Assembly (NCBI GenBank): GCA_964353745.1 | Contig: CAYGWD010000003.1 | Location: 1-55,310, forward strand | Direction: 5' to 3' | DNA length: 55,310 bases | Source: CS1-C013 sp964353745 | GTDB taxonomy: Archaea > Aenigmatarchaeota > Aenigmatarchaeia > Aenigmatarchaeales > Aenigmatarchaeaceae | In this document: positions 34,389-43,860 of the stretch, piece by piece | Layout: every line of letters begins with the position of its first letter | How positions within the stretch are numbered: position 1 is the stretch's first letter | Made by a program: the position numbers and the translations under genes | The notes under the pieces: model-generated | Seen by the model: the letters and a program-made list of their open reading frames with translations, nothing else | Told to the model about the DNA's origin: nothing | Databases searched by the model: none

Positions 34389-34561
34389 ATCTTTCTCTCC
34401 TTACTTTTGAGACGAAGGTCCTTTGAATAACATTTCCTGCACTTTACTTTGCCCAACTTGACTTTCCTGTCATCTGCCCTAATCTTAGCATTACATCTCA
34501 TGCAAACATAGACTCTGTCATATATTCTCTTTGTCACAGCCTCAATCTTTGTTTTAGGCAT
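34385..34561 (-). CDS. rpl40e: Ribosomal protein L40e
   Basis: 58 residues, from ATG 34561 to TGA 34385. The sequence MPKTKIEAVTKRIYDRVYVC-M-RCNAKIRADD with the later KCRKCYSKDLRLK gives the four-cysteine zinc motif and basic tail of archaeal L40e (eL40). GTGAT lies 3 nt before the ATG. It is short and easily missed, but the match is clear. It is first in the unit L40e, LAGLIDADG endonuclease, prenyltransferase. Confidence 0.92.
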   Translation of the reverse strand: MPKTKIEAVTKRIYDRVYVCMRCNAKIRADDRKVKLGKVKCRKCYSKDLRLKSKERKI

Positions 34562-34587
34562 GAAATCACTTGATAATATATGAATTA

Positions 34588-34599
34588 GATTTATAAATT
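34588..34599 (-). promoter_or_regulatory. TATA box for the L40e unit
   Basis: On the minus strand AAATTTATAAATC is centred about 33 nt before ATG 34561. This leaves room for a short leader containing the GTGAT site. It abuts the stop of the transglutaminase gene. Confidence 0.5.
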
Positions 34600-36374
34600 T
34601 ACCTAAACAACGATAGCAACCAATTGAAGAAGTCTATGAGAGGTTGGAAGAAATTCTCTATGGCATTCTTTTGTTCTACGACCGTCACAGTGTCAGACAC
34701 GGATGTTGAAAAATCAGGGGTGTTGACAAACACTTGGACAAGATTGTCATCAACGCTCTGCGGAGTGAAATTGAAAACAAAGTCTTTCGAGCCAGTTAAC
34801 GTATCTGAATATGAATCTCTCTTAAAAATAATTGTGATGCGCTGAGACGTGTTTAATAGGTTAACAACTTTTACCCTTATCAACGTAGGTTTTCCAACAA
34901 AAGCTGTATCATTGACGTCAAGAGACACCTCTATCGGCTCTACCAGAACAACAGATATGTTCTTTCTGTCCAAGTAGCCAGAGTTATAACTATAGACTTT
35001 AAAATCATAATTTGGTGCAGTGAACTTAGCTTTCTCATAACCGTACTCTCCATAATCAGTAAATATCTGAGAGTTCCTAGCATTAACTGAAAACGACTCT
35101 CCAGGCTTTAAAACATTTTTTTCAACAGACAATTTTGAATAGCCGTATCCTTTAGGGTTTAGAACCAATCTTGCAGTAGACTCTCTTCCAGCGTAGGGAA
35201 AGACCCTTATATCGCATCTATAACTCTTTCTCTCGTCAAGAGAAGGTATTTTGAAAATGGTAAAAACAGATCTCTTGTTGCAGAAATAAACTATGTTCTG
35301 AGGCTCTATTATGCTGAGGAAGTCATTGCCGTTTCCATCGTTGCAACTCTTGTACTCTACCCTTGTTAAAAAACAGCCGTTAGCCTTTAGGTCTGCTCTC
35401 ACGACAGTATAGTTAGCCCAAATGTTGTTTGATAATAAACTGGTTGTTACATTAATGAACGGCTCTTCTGTGAAATCAATTATCTTTAACTTTACATCAT
35501 TATCGCTTAATTTGACTTCTATGCTTCCCAATCCGTTGGCATTGACAGATGTAAAGGTCCAGCTGCTGTCAGGAAACGTGGCGAACTTTATATGAGTCGC
35601 GTCTAGATAGCCCACCTCGGACCAGACAGGATCAGCAACTATTCCCTTGTCTGCATAGACCTCGGTCCAACCATGAGGCTGGAATTCAGAGGCCTCATAA
35701 ACTCTTCCTGGATAAACATAACCAACAGCAACGGCAGAATGATATCCCAAGTCCCTTAGAAAGGAGACCAGAAGATTTGAAAACTCTTTGCAAACACCTT
35801 TTCTAACGCTCAGGATCTCCTTTGCAGACAGGTTCACGTCTGAATAGACCTTGTCATATTGTATGTTCTCTCCTATCCACTTTGCCAAATAGGACACTTT
35901 CTCAAAGTCATTTCCCCTTGCATTGGAAGCCATTTTAACAATCTCAGAATCCGAGGATTGAACAAGGCTTGTAGGCTCTATGAATTCTTTTAAACTCTTT
36001 TTTTCTATGTTCCCCCTTCTGGTCACATCAACAGTAGAATTAACAGTATAGTTAACCCTTCCGACAGGGTCTTTCCATTTTATGTTAAGCAGTCTATTTC
36101 CATAATTGTCAAGGATAAATTTGTAAGAGCAGAACTGAGTTTCGCATGGCCCGAAAGAATCTTGAACATTGAACTGTTCTATCCTCTGGTATTCATCTTC
36201 CTGAGGTATTGATATATTCAACTCGAGATTGTACACAGTTCCATTCGTGTCTATAAAACCCTTTTCTACTATGTTGACTCTCATCTCATTGACTATCTGG
36301 GGGTTCGTTATATTCTGTGCTGAGACTCTGATTGGCAGCAGCAAGAGGATCAGCAAAAATAACAGTCTTTTCAT
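34599..36374 (-). CDS. Secreted transglutaminase-like protein
   Basis: 591 residues. A signal peptide (about 1-19, ...LPIRVSA) is followed by a beta domain, then a transglutaminase/papain-like core (about 140-265). Cys195 in RKGVCKEFSNLL, His234 in FQPHGWTEVY and Asp248 in GIVADPVW form the triad. The C-terminal half is built of Ig-like domains (ILRVKVVNLLN-like strands) and ends FFNWLLSLFR, a possible membrane-facing amphipathic tail. Archaeal members are thought to be extracellular proteases or crosslinkers; neither is proven. It could modify the surface proteins encoded here. It is divergent from rfcS. Confidence 0.8.
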   Translation of the reverse strand: MKRLLFLLILLLLPIRVSAQNITNPQIVNEMRVNIVEKGFIDTNGTVYNLELNISIPQEDEYQRIEQFNVQDSFGPCETQFCSYKFILDNYGNRLLNIKWKDPVGRVNYTVNSTVDVTRRGNIEKKSLKEFIEPTSLVQSSDSEIVKMASNARGNDFEKVSYLAKWIGENIQYDKVYSDVNLSAKEILSVRKGVCKEFSNLLVSFLRDLGYHSAVAVGYVYPGRVYEASEFQPHGWTEVYADKGIVADPVWSEVGYLDATHIKFATFPDSSWTFTSVNANGLGSIEVKLSDNDVKLKIIDFTEEPFINVTTSLLSNNIWANYTVVRADLKANGCFLTRVEYKSCNDGNGNDFLSIIEPQNIVYFCNKRSVFTIFKIPSLDERKSYRCDIRVFPYAGRESTARLVLNPKGYGYSKLSVEKNVLKPGESFSVNARNSQIFTDYGEYGYEKAKFTAPNYDFKVYSYNSGYLDRKNISVVLVEPIEVSLDVNDTAFVGKPTLIRVKVVNLLNTSQRITIIFKRDSYSDTLTGSKDFVFNFTPQSVDDNLVQVFVNTPDFSTSVSDTVTVVEQKNAIENFFQPLIDFFNWLLSLFR

Positions 36375-36416
36375 AAGATTTATTAATCTTCTATAAATAA
36401 TATTACTTGTGCTTAT

Positions 36417-38699
36417 ATGGAAGACACTTCTATATGGACTGAAAAGTATAGACCAAAGTTGTTAAAGGAAATAATAGACCAAAAACATGTCGTGGAAAGG
36501 CTAAAATCCTTTGTTAAAGAAGGTAGAATACCGCATATGATTTTTTCAGGGCCTCCTGGAACTGGAAAGACTTGTTGTGCCATAGCTGTTGCAAGAGAAT
36601 TGTTTGGTGACAGTTGGAAACAGAATTTTCAAGAAACAAACGCAAGCGTGACACCTGAAACTCCAATCATGATAAGAAAAAATGGTGATATTAAAAGAAC
36701 CTGTTTTGGAGAAATTGCCAAAGAGTATTTTGGCTCGAGCTCAGCTAAATATGCAGATGTTAGAGATTTAGACATTTTGTCTGTAGATAAGAGTGATCAA
36801 GTAAAATTTAAACCTGTTTCCCTGATATCTAGACATAAAGTCAGTAAAATTGCAAAAATAAGATATGAAGGAGGGTCTATAAAGACAAGTCTAAATCATT
36901 CTATAATTGTAATAGATAAAAATGGTAATCTAAAATCAAAAGAGGTTGCACGATTAAAAAAAGGAGATTTGTTAATAACCTTTAAAACAGAGATAAATTC
37001 AGAAAATCCCGTTCTAAATTTTGAAAAATTCAAGCCGAATCAATTTTGCAATTTGGGTTGCGTAGTCAAAAATCCGAAAATAAAAGCTGTAATTAATAAC
37101 ATGGAGCTAAAGGATGATATGGCATGGCTCTTTGGTATGTATTTAGCTGAAGGCTGCTCGTCCATTAGAAAAACTGGAACTAACGGTTGTGTAATTTTTA
37201 CTTTATCATACCCGTCGGAAATTGAAATAGCAAATAATCTAGGTAATATAATAGAAAATAACTTTAATTTACAATCTTACAAAACAATATCTCCTTCTGG
37301 ATTTAAACCTGAAAATTTATCATCTGTGCAACTAAGGATTTGGAATACTCAGCTATCCAAATTCTTTTTGGACAATTTCTATAGCGATTCGACAATAAAA
37401 GATGCAACTACAAAGAGAGTACCAACTTTTATATTTAATTCTGACGTAGACTGTAAATTATCTTTTCTGAAAGGTTATACAGGAGATGCTTGTGGAAAAT
37501 GGAACGAAAATATAAGATATAGTTCGAGTTCAAAAGAAAATCTAATTGATGTTTCTTGGCTTGGAAGAATATCTAATTTAGAAACATCTCACTTTTCTAC
37601 AGAATCAAGAATAATATGGAAATCGCCTTCTTCATCGTACATAAAAACGGAGTTTGCTCCATCAGAACCTTTAACCTACTTAATTGAAAAATTAGGGTTG
37701 GAAAACAAATATAGATGCTTGTTGAGACATCAACTTTATGGGAAAAAATCTAAGAGATTATCAAAAAATATTGCCAAGAAATTCCTTGAAGAAATTGCTA
37801 AAAAACATAGAAATAAGATTATTACTAACTTGTTAAAATTTGTTAATTCTCCACTTTCTGTGGTTAGGATAAATGATATTGAGACGGAAGATTATGATGA
37901 TTTTGTTTATGACGTTTCAGTTCCAAACGCAGAGATGTTTTGGGGAGGAACTACACCTATACTTTTGCATAACAGCGATATGCGTGGTATTGACGTAATA
38001 AGGACAAGGATCAAAAACTTTTCGAGAATGAAACCAATGGGAGCCTCGTTTAAGATAATATTCCTGGATGAGGCTGACGCCTTGACATCAGATGCGCAGA
38101 ATGCTCTAAGGAGATTAATGGAAATGTACTCTGACGTGACGAGATTCATTTTAAGTTGCAATTATTCCTCTAACATAATCTCGCCGATACAAAGCAGGGC
38201 GGTTGTATTTAGGTTCAAATCATTGACAAAAGAAAATGTTTTTGAATATATGGAAAGGATTGTGAAGGGAGAGAAATTGAAAATAGACAAAGAAGCCTTG
38301 GAAGTGCTATACGAGGTATCTGAAGGCGACATGAGGAAGGCCACGAATGTATTGCAAGCCTCGGCAGTGCTAGGAAAGAAAATTACCAAAGACGCAATTT
38401 ATGAAGTTGCCGCGCAAGCAGAGCCCAAGGAAGTTATAGGCATGATGAATCATGCTCTTAATGGCAAGTTCACTGACGCAAGAGAAATTTTAAAAGAACT
38501 ATTGCTAAAGAGAGGCATTTCTGGCCAGGACATAATAAAGGAAATCTCAAACCAATTGTACAAGCTAGACATTTCTGACAAAGCAAAGATAGATCTTGTG
38601 GAAAAGGTTGGAGAATCTGAATTCAGAATAAACCAAGGCGGGAATGAACAGCTGCAATTGGAGGCCTTGTTAGCCCAGTTCGCCCTCTACAAAAAATAG
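36417..38699 (+). CDS. rfcS: Replication factor C small subunit with one intein
   Basis: The precursor is 760 residues; the spliced protein is 317, normal for archaeal RfcS. Extein motifs are WTEKYRPKLLKEI, Walker A GPPGTGKT (45-52), FLDEADAL (Walker B DEAD), the SRC-like LSCNYSS segment and the C-terminal collar domain. RFC loads the PCNA sliding clamp. The intein lies between Walker A and B, in NFQETNA-SDMRGIDV. A TATA-like CTATAAATAA about 20 nt before ATG 36417 suggests a leaderless message. rfcL follows after 9 nt. Confidence 0.95.
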   Translation: MEDTSIWTEKYRPKLLKEIIDQKHVVERLKSFVKEGRIPHMIFSGPPGTGKTCCAIAVARELFGDSWKQNFQETNASVTPETPIMIRKNGDIKRTCFGEIAKEYFGSSSAKYADVRDLDILSVDKSDQVKFKPVSLISRHKVSKIAKIRYEGGSIKTSLNHSIIVIDKNGNLKSKEVARLKKGDLLITFKTEINSENPVLNFEKFKPNQFCNLGCVVKNPKIKAVINNMELKDDMAWLFGMYLAEGCSSIRKTGTNGCVIFTLSYPSEIEIANNLGNIIENNFNLQSYKTISPSGFKPENLSSVQLRIWNTQLSKFFLDNFYSDSTIKDATTKRVPTFIFNSDVDCKLSFLKGYTGDACGKWNENIRYSSSSKENLIDVSWLGRISNLETSHFSTESRIIWKSPSSSYIKTEFAPSEPLTYLIEKLGLENKYRCLLRHQLYGKKSKRLSKNIAKKFLEEIAKKHRNKIITNLLKFVNSPLSVVRINDIETEDYDDFVYDVSVPNAEMFWGGTTPILLHNSDMRGIDVIRTRIKNFSRMKPMGASFKIIFLDEADALTSDAQNALRRLMEMYSDVTRFILSCNYSSNIISPIQSRAVVFRFKSLTKENVFEYMERIVKGEKLKIDKEALEVLYEVSEGDMRKATNVLQASAVLGKKITKDAIYEVAAQAEPKEVIGMMNHALNGKFTDAREILKELLLKRGISGQDIIKEISNQLYKLDISDKAKIDLVEKVGESEFRINQGGNEQLQLEALLAQFALYKK
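36645..37973 (+). mobile_element. Intein in RfcS, LAGLIDADG type, 443 residues
   Basis: It occupies precursor residues 77-519, beginning with Ser (SVTPETPIMIRKNGD) rather than Cys and ending PILLHN before the +1 Ser of SDMRGID. Block B is TSLNHSIIV. Block F (VYDVSVPNAEMFWGGT) lacks the usual HNF element. Endonuclease motifs are LFGMYLAEGCS and a second, weaker FLKGYTGDACG. The Ser1 start and changed block F set it apart from the other four inteins in this window. Confidence 0.93.
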
Positions 38700-38708
38700 G
38701 AAGATTGA

Positions 38709-39776
38709 ATGCTTGTTGAAAAATATAAACCCAAAAGACTAGCAGAAGTTGTAGGACAGAAAATAATTGTTCAAAAAATTATAGACTATCTCAAGAATTG
38801 GAAACGCGGAAAGGCTTTGCTATTGTATGGACCAACGGGAATAGGAAAGACTCTGATAGTAGAGGTCGTCTCCAAGGAAAATAAATTTAACCTAACGGAA
38901 ATCAACACAACCGACAAAGACATTGTTTCTTACATAAAGGAAGTTCTGCTTCCGGCATCCAAAGAAAGCTCTCTTTTCAATAGAAGATTGATACTAATAG
39001 ACGAGGTGGATTCTTTCAGCGACAGAGGAGCAATAACTGAAGTTATCAAGATAATAAAAGAGAGCGCCAGCCCTGTGATACTGACTGCTAACAATGCCTA
39101 TGAACAAAAGCTAAAAACCTTGAGATATTATTGCACGCTAGTTAGAATCAACAGGATACCCGTGAACCTTATGGAAAGGGAATTGAAGAGAATAGTCCTG
39201 AGAGAAAAAATAAATATTAAAGAGGAAATGATAAGAAGGATTGCTGCTGATTCTGATGGCGACATCAGAGCTGCGATAAATGACTTGGAAGTATTTTCAA
39301 AGGATACAGAATTTAGCGTCAGGGATAGAGAAAGAGATATATTTAGAACTTTGAAAGTAATTTTCCAGTCAAATAATCTAGGAAATGCCCTGCAAGCAAT
39401 AGGAGAAAGTGATAAAGACGTTGACGAGATATTCTGGTGGATAGAGCAGAATGTTCCTCTTGAATTCAAAAGCAATGAAGAAATAGCAAAGGCTTTTGAA
39501 TTGTTAAGCAAAGCAGACTTGTTTAGAAGCAAAATAACTGTTAACCAAAACTATAGATTCAAAAGATATATGAAGGATTTGATGGCTGGCATCACTCTAA
39601 TCGGAAACAATAAAAAGTTCATAATGTACAAGCCTCCGGATAGATTTATTTTACTAGGAAGAAAAGCTTTTGGAAATAAGAATGAACTATATGAAAATTT
39701 AGATAGTATTTTGCATTGTTCCAAAAGAAAAATAAAAGAACAGATGCCTTATTTGAATATTATTTTAAAGAAATAA
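38709..39776 (+). CDS. rfcL: Replication factor C large subunit
   Basis: 355 residues, shorter than many archaeal RfcL proteins (often over 400) because the long charged C-terminal PIP-containing tail is missing. Motifs: LVEKYKPKRLAEVVGQ, Walker A LLYGPTGIGKT, Walker B LILIDEVD, and DGDIRAAINDLE. It forms the clamp loader with RfcS encoded 9 nt upstream. The end (CSKRKIKEQMPYLNIILKK) shows no clear PIP box. Confidence 0.9.
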   Translation: MLVEKYKPKRLAEVVGQKIIVQKIIDYLKNWKRGKALLLYGPTGIGKTLIVEVVSKENKFNLTEINTTDKDIVSYIKEVLLPASKESSLFNRRLILIDEVDSFSDRGAITEVIKIIKESASPVILTANNAYEQKLKTLRYYCTLVRINRIPVNLMERELKRIVLREKINIKEEMIRRIAADSDGDIRAAINDLEVFSKDTEFSVRDRERDIFRTLKVIFQSNNLGNALQAIGESDKDVDEIFWWIEQNVPLEFKSNEEIAKAFELLSKADLFRSKITVNQNYRFKRYMKDLMAGITLIGNNKKFIMYKPPDRFILLGRKAFGNKNELYENLDSILHCSKRKIKEQMPYLNIILKK

Positions 39777-39787
39777 TAAATTTAATT

Positions 39788-42700
39788 TTACCCAGCATAT
39801 TTAGAACTCAAGGGCAGATAATCTGTATTGTTAGTTGTACTTGTATAATTTAAAATGTAAGGAATATCGCAAAAACCGTCTGTGTTTGCATCTGTGCAAG
39901 TATCTGAATAGCCATTACCAGTAGAGTTAGTCCAATAATTCCCGCCTATCTCGCTACCATTTGAATATACTCTTGTTCCTAATTGCTCGGTGACATTCCA
40001 GTTGTTAGAATAAATTCCAGTAACAAAATAATTCTTAGATGTAGATGATTCATTGAATAAGTTGTTATAAATAGTATTTCCATAACTTCCTGTAAGTTGA
40101 ATTACATCAGCACTTATATCGGGATTATTTCCACTGTATTGATATTTTGTCTGTATCCTATTATCCTTTATTGTATTAAGACTTGAATAAGATAAATGAA
40201 TTCCATCAGCTTGTTGATCAGAAGTCTTTATCGTATTGTTTTGAATCATAGTTGAGTTTGAATCTGATAAGTCAATTCCAAATCCACTATAAGCGTAGGT
40301 TGTTATCGTATTGTTCCTAATGGTGTTGTTGTTGGAGAGATCTTGAAATGATATACCAAAACCATAATTCCAGTCAGTCGTGATGTTGGAGTTTTCTATT
40401 GTAGAGTTTGTAGTAAGGCCGAATGTTATTCCATTTTTGTCAAGGGTCACGTTTCTTATCGTGATATTGGTAGAGTTGGCTATGAACAACTGCCCTATGT
40501 TATTGTTATTCTGTATGATTATGGAATTGTTATTAAAGTAGTAATAGACAGGCTTGCCTCTTTGAGTATTGTTTTGTACTGTGTGATTAAAATCAGACGT
40601 CAAATCATACCAGGATTCTATGTAAATGGCATAGCCGGTTGTGTTGAAAGTGTTATTAATTATATATGAATTAGTTTCCGAAGTCAAGTAAACACCAGAG
40701 TCGAAGCTACCTTGACTGTTAACAATGTTGTTTATTACGCTGTTATGGTTGTTCTGACGCAGGCCGACACCGGCTGTCCATCCGCACAAGGCGTTTAGGA
40801 TGTTGTTGCTTATCATGTTGTAGTTGGAATTCCATATGAGATAAACTACTGTGTTGGCACCCGTGTAAACTGTCATGGTGTTGTTGGTTATGTTGTTGAA
40901 GCTTGAACCTTGAAGATAAACTGCATTATTGCCCCAATCCAAGCTGTATACGTTTATTGTGTTGTTCTGTATGGTTCCGTTGTTGGCATTAACGAAAACG
41001 ATGGAATGGTTGTAATTACCAATTGAATTCTGGATAATGTTGCAGTTCCTTATTTTTGTAAAGTTATATCCAGTGTTATTGACAGCGTAACCTGGAGACG
41101 CCATGGAATAATTAATCGTATACCCCTGACAGTTCAGAGTAATATTGTTTGCAAGAATATTGAAGCATGTTCCTACAGACGAAACATTACTGTTCAAGCA
41201 ATAAACTTTGTTAGCTTGATTTAAGTTGGAACAAGTTGATATATAATTGTCACAGTAAGCCGATGTCGTCGTCGTGAGTGTGCGAGTTTCAGTCTTATTA
41301 GTATTACCTGATGTGTCAATAGCATAGGCATAGTATTGATAAACACTGTTGGTAAGGTTGGTGAAATTGTGATAAAGTCTGTTCAATCCAGAGTTGTAAG
41401 AAGCATTTATTTCTTCTGGCGATAAGGCGCGGTTCCATACACGCACCTCGTCGATGGTGCCATTGAAAAAAGATGCACCCCAACTAGGACTTCCGCCTAT
41501 CCAAAGATCATAAACATCAGATTTTGGTATCAATGTTTGTGGAGCTGTGTTATCAACTTTTCCGTTAACATATAATATCATATGAGTGCTGTTCCAGACG
41601 AACGCAACATGATACCAAGTATAATTTTGAATAACCGTGTTACCACTTATATAATTTTCATTAGTTGCATTAGCAATTTGTCCTCCCAATTTATAATCGC
41701 TCTTAATCATAAAATTGTATCCATTTCGGTCACTGGGCCAATCATCCTTTCCTATGAACACATCATAATTGGCACTCCCATATATCTTGTGATATATCCA
41801 GGCTTCTAACGTTCCTGTACTTGACAAGTTAAGGCAAGATGGATTACCGGCGTTTATATAATTATTACCCCATTGCACTCCATTAAAGTTCAATCCATAT
41901 CCGTACTTGCCTGTGGTTATGTTGCTCGAAGTTACGCCATTAAACGTTCCAAAATTGTTCCATGTAGAATTGTCAAAAACACCAGAAGAGTTATATGAAT
42001 CCATTGACCAGTAGCCTACCAAGCTTCTGTTCCAATCGATGAAGGAAGAAGTGTTTAAAGCATCAGTTATCGAGACGTTTACATAAGACCAATTCCTACT
42101 GACAGTTGCACCGTTGTTGTCAGTCGGACTGACAAACTGAATTAGCAGAGGCGTGCCTGTTGTCGTAAGACTGAAGATGTAACTTGTGTTCCATTTACCA
42201 GAGGTATCGTTTGCATAGACCTGCCATCTTATCGTGCAGCCAACAATCGGACTAATTGCCTTAATCACGCTCGACCAGTTATTTAAACCAGTCATAGGCA
42301 CCCACGCATCATTGGTAAAAGAGCCTGTACAGTTATCGAAGCTAAAGACATAGCCGCTCAAATCGACAACGTCAGTCCAATTCAAGCTAAACAGAGTAGG
42401 TTGACCTGCAAGAGTGTTGTTAACAAAGTTATTGAACCATACGGGATTGGGTACAATCTTTTCTTGGTAAGGAAACTCTGTTTCTGTATGCATTCCATTT
42501 GTTTTAAGCGTAAAGTCAAAATAATTTTGCTCGTCTGGGAAGCATTTATCCCCGACATAATCGCTGCTAATTGCTGCACAATCAACATGAAGGTCTGGAA
42601 TTCCTCCACCACCAACATTAACTCCACCAAACCTATATTCATCGATTAATTTACCTTTATCTCCGCTATTAACTATTTGATCAATTTTCAGAAATCCATC

Positions 42701-43417
42701 ATGCCATGCTTTTATTTTTGAATTTGTACCATTCTCGTACCAATATAATTCAAAAAAATGCCACTCATTTTCGCCAATGCTAATAGTAGAATTCCAACTG
42801 GTTCCAATAGAATCAGAATAAGCATGCACTCTGTAAGTACCTTGATAATACCACAAACCTAAACCTAAAATTTGATTTCCGTTCTCAAAAAAATTAATGA
42901 AGTAATGTCTTTGATCATTTAAAGGTAATGTCTTAAAATTTACATATACTCTTGCATAGACTTCGTTCATTCCAGATAGTTTCTTATAAACATATTCAAT
43001 ATTATCACAATAAAGACTAAAGGAACCATCATATGCATAATTAACCACTTCTGGACAAAAATCTACGCCTGTACAACCTATGCCATCCCACTCACTTAAA
43101 TCTCCTGTTTCAAAACCATTTGAAAAAATTATAAATTTGCTATCGAAATCTATTCCCTTCTTTAATAACTCTTGTTTGAAAAAGTTCTTTGTAAAGTCTA
43201 TATCCTTTGCTACCTTATTGAGGTCTCCGTTGTTGCTGATGTTAGAAGTGTTAAGGGTCTGAATAAAGCTATCCTTTATGTTCTTGATATAAGAAAGTTC
43301 TTGATGCTCCTCAACCCCGCTCAGCCTTATGTCACTGAATCCTGTCAGGTATTGAAAGGTTAGCACGATGACATAAATCATTATCACGCTCGAGATAATG
43401 AAGAATTGCGCTTTCAT
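39788..43417 (-). CDS. Large surface protein with pilin-like N-terminus, LamG domains, Ig module and beta-helix
   Basis: 1209 residues. MKAQFFIISSVIMIYVIVLTF is a short leader plus hydrophobic helix resembling a type IV pilin-like N-terminus. Next come a ConA-like domain (about 100-285, NGFETGDLSEWDG), an Ig-like module of the same type as in the giant 8517-16538 protein (about 318-420, NNTLAGQPTLFSLNWTD), a LamG domain (about 465-690, LVGYWSMDS and GTIDEVRVWNRALSPEEI), and a right-handed beta-helix (about 745-1180) of NosD/pectin-lyase type with repeated NNTI rungs. The end DTCTDANTDGFCDIPY fits NosD-type caps. The roles likely include carbohydrate binding or adhesion. The start has AAGTGAAA just upstream. 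Confidence 0.8.
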   Translation of the reverse strand: MKAQFFIISSVIMIYVIVLTFQYLTGFSDIRLSGVEEHQELSYIKNIKDSFIQTLNTSNISNNGDLNKVAKDIDFTKNFFKQELLKKGIDFDSKFIIFSNGFETGDLSEWDGIGCTGVDFCPEVVNYAYDGSFSLYCDNIEYVYKKLSGMNEVYARVYVNFKTLPLNDQRHYFINFFENGNQILGLGLWYYQGTYRVHAYSDSIGTSWNSTISIGENEWHFFELYWYENGTNSKIKAWHDGFLKIDQIVNSGDKGKLIDEYRFGGVNVGGGGIPDLHVDCAAISSDYVGDKCFPDEQNYFDFTLKTNGMHTETEFPYQEKIVPNPVWFNNFVNNTLAGQPTLFSLNWTDVVDLSGYVFSFDNCTGSFTNDAWVPMTGLNNWSSVIKAISPIVGCTIRWQVYANDTSGKWNTSYIFSLTTTGTPLLIQFVSPTDNNGATVSRNWSYVNVSITDALNTSSFIDWNRSLVGYWSMDSYNSSGVFDNSTWNNFGTFNGVTSSNITTGKYGYGLNFNGVQWGNNYINAGNPSCLNLSSTGTLEAWIYHKIYGSANYDVFIGKDDWPSDRNGYNFMIKSDYKLGGQIANATNENYISGNTVIQNYTWYHVAFVWNSTHMILYVNGKVDNTAPQTLIPKSDVYDLWIGGSPSWGASFFNGTIDEVRVWNRALSPEEINASYNSGLNRLYHNFTNLTNSVYQYYAYAIDTSGNTNKTETRTLTTTTSAYCDNYISTCSNLNQANKVYCLNSNVSSVGTCFNILANNITLNCQGYTINYSMASPGYAVNNTGYNFTKIRNCNIIQNSIGNYNHSIVFVNANNGTIQNNTINVYSLDWGNNAVYLQGSSFNNITNNTMTVYTGANTVVYLIWNSNYNMISNNILNALCGWTAGVGLRQNNHNSVINNIVNSQGSFDSGVYLTSETNSYIINNTFNTTGYAIYIESWYDLTSDFNHTVQNNTQRGKPVYYYFNNNSIIIQNNNNIGQLFIANSTNITIRNVTLDKNGITFGLTTNSTIENSNITTDWNYGFGISFQDLSNNNTIRNNTITTYAYSGFGIDLSDSNSTMIQNNTIKTSDQQADGIHLSYSSLNTIKDNRIQTKYQYSGNNPDISADVIQLTGSYGNTIYNNLFNESSTSKNYFVTGIYSNNWNVTEQLGTRVYSNGSEIGGNYWTNSTGNGYSDTCTDANTDGFCDIPYILNYTSTTNNTDYLPLSSKYAG

Positions 43418-43421
43418 TATT

Positions 43422-43829
43422 TCACTTTATCAATTTGACAGAGTTCTTAGCCCCGCAAGCCTCGCATTTTAAGAAGATTATCCTATCTTCTTTTGATAAC
43501 TTTGTGTCAGGCCTGCCGCACTCCTTGCAGAGGACATAGCCCTTCACGTACATATCCAATTTTTTCTGTATCAGGCTTTGCGGTATTTTAGATTGCAGCA
43601 TGGCCCTGCTGCCGTCAAAATTAGCCGGCGTTGCCAACTCTTTTGTCAAGAATTTTAACAAGTGCTTGGGGTCTCTTCTTAGAGATTCGCATATTTGAGA
43701 AAAATTCTTGATTACGGTTTGGCTGCCCTGGATAGCGGTTTCTACAGTAGGAATTTCAAACCTATCCGAATATTTTGCTGTCTGGGGCAATTTTTCATAC
43801 GCCTTGTTTAACAATTCTTCATAGTCCAT
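43422..43829 (-). CDS. eif2b: Translation initiation factor aIF2 beta subunit
   Basis: 135 residues from ATG 43829; GTGA five nt upstream supports it over an in-frame GTG at 43838. The core FLTKELATPANFDGSRAMLQSKIPQSLIQKKLDMYV and the C-terminal zinc ribbon (YVLCKECGRPDTKL ... LKCEACGAKNSVKLI) are diagnostic. Together with alpha and gamma it forms the ternary complex with GTP and initiator tRNA. The large surface-protein gene begins 4 nt after its stop. Confidence 0.95.
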   Translation of the reverse strand: MDYEELLNKAYEKLPQTAKYSDRFEIPTVETAIQGSQTVIKNFSQICESLRRDPKHLLKFLTKELATPANFDGSRAMLQSKIPQSLIQKKLDMYVKGYVLCKECGRPDTKLSKEDRIIFLKCEACGAKNSVKLIK

Positions 43830-43860
43830 TCTGTTCACTAAATTAATATTATTTTGATAT

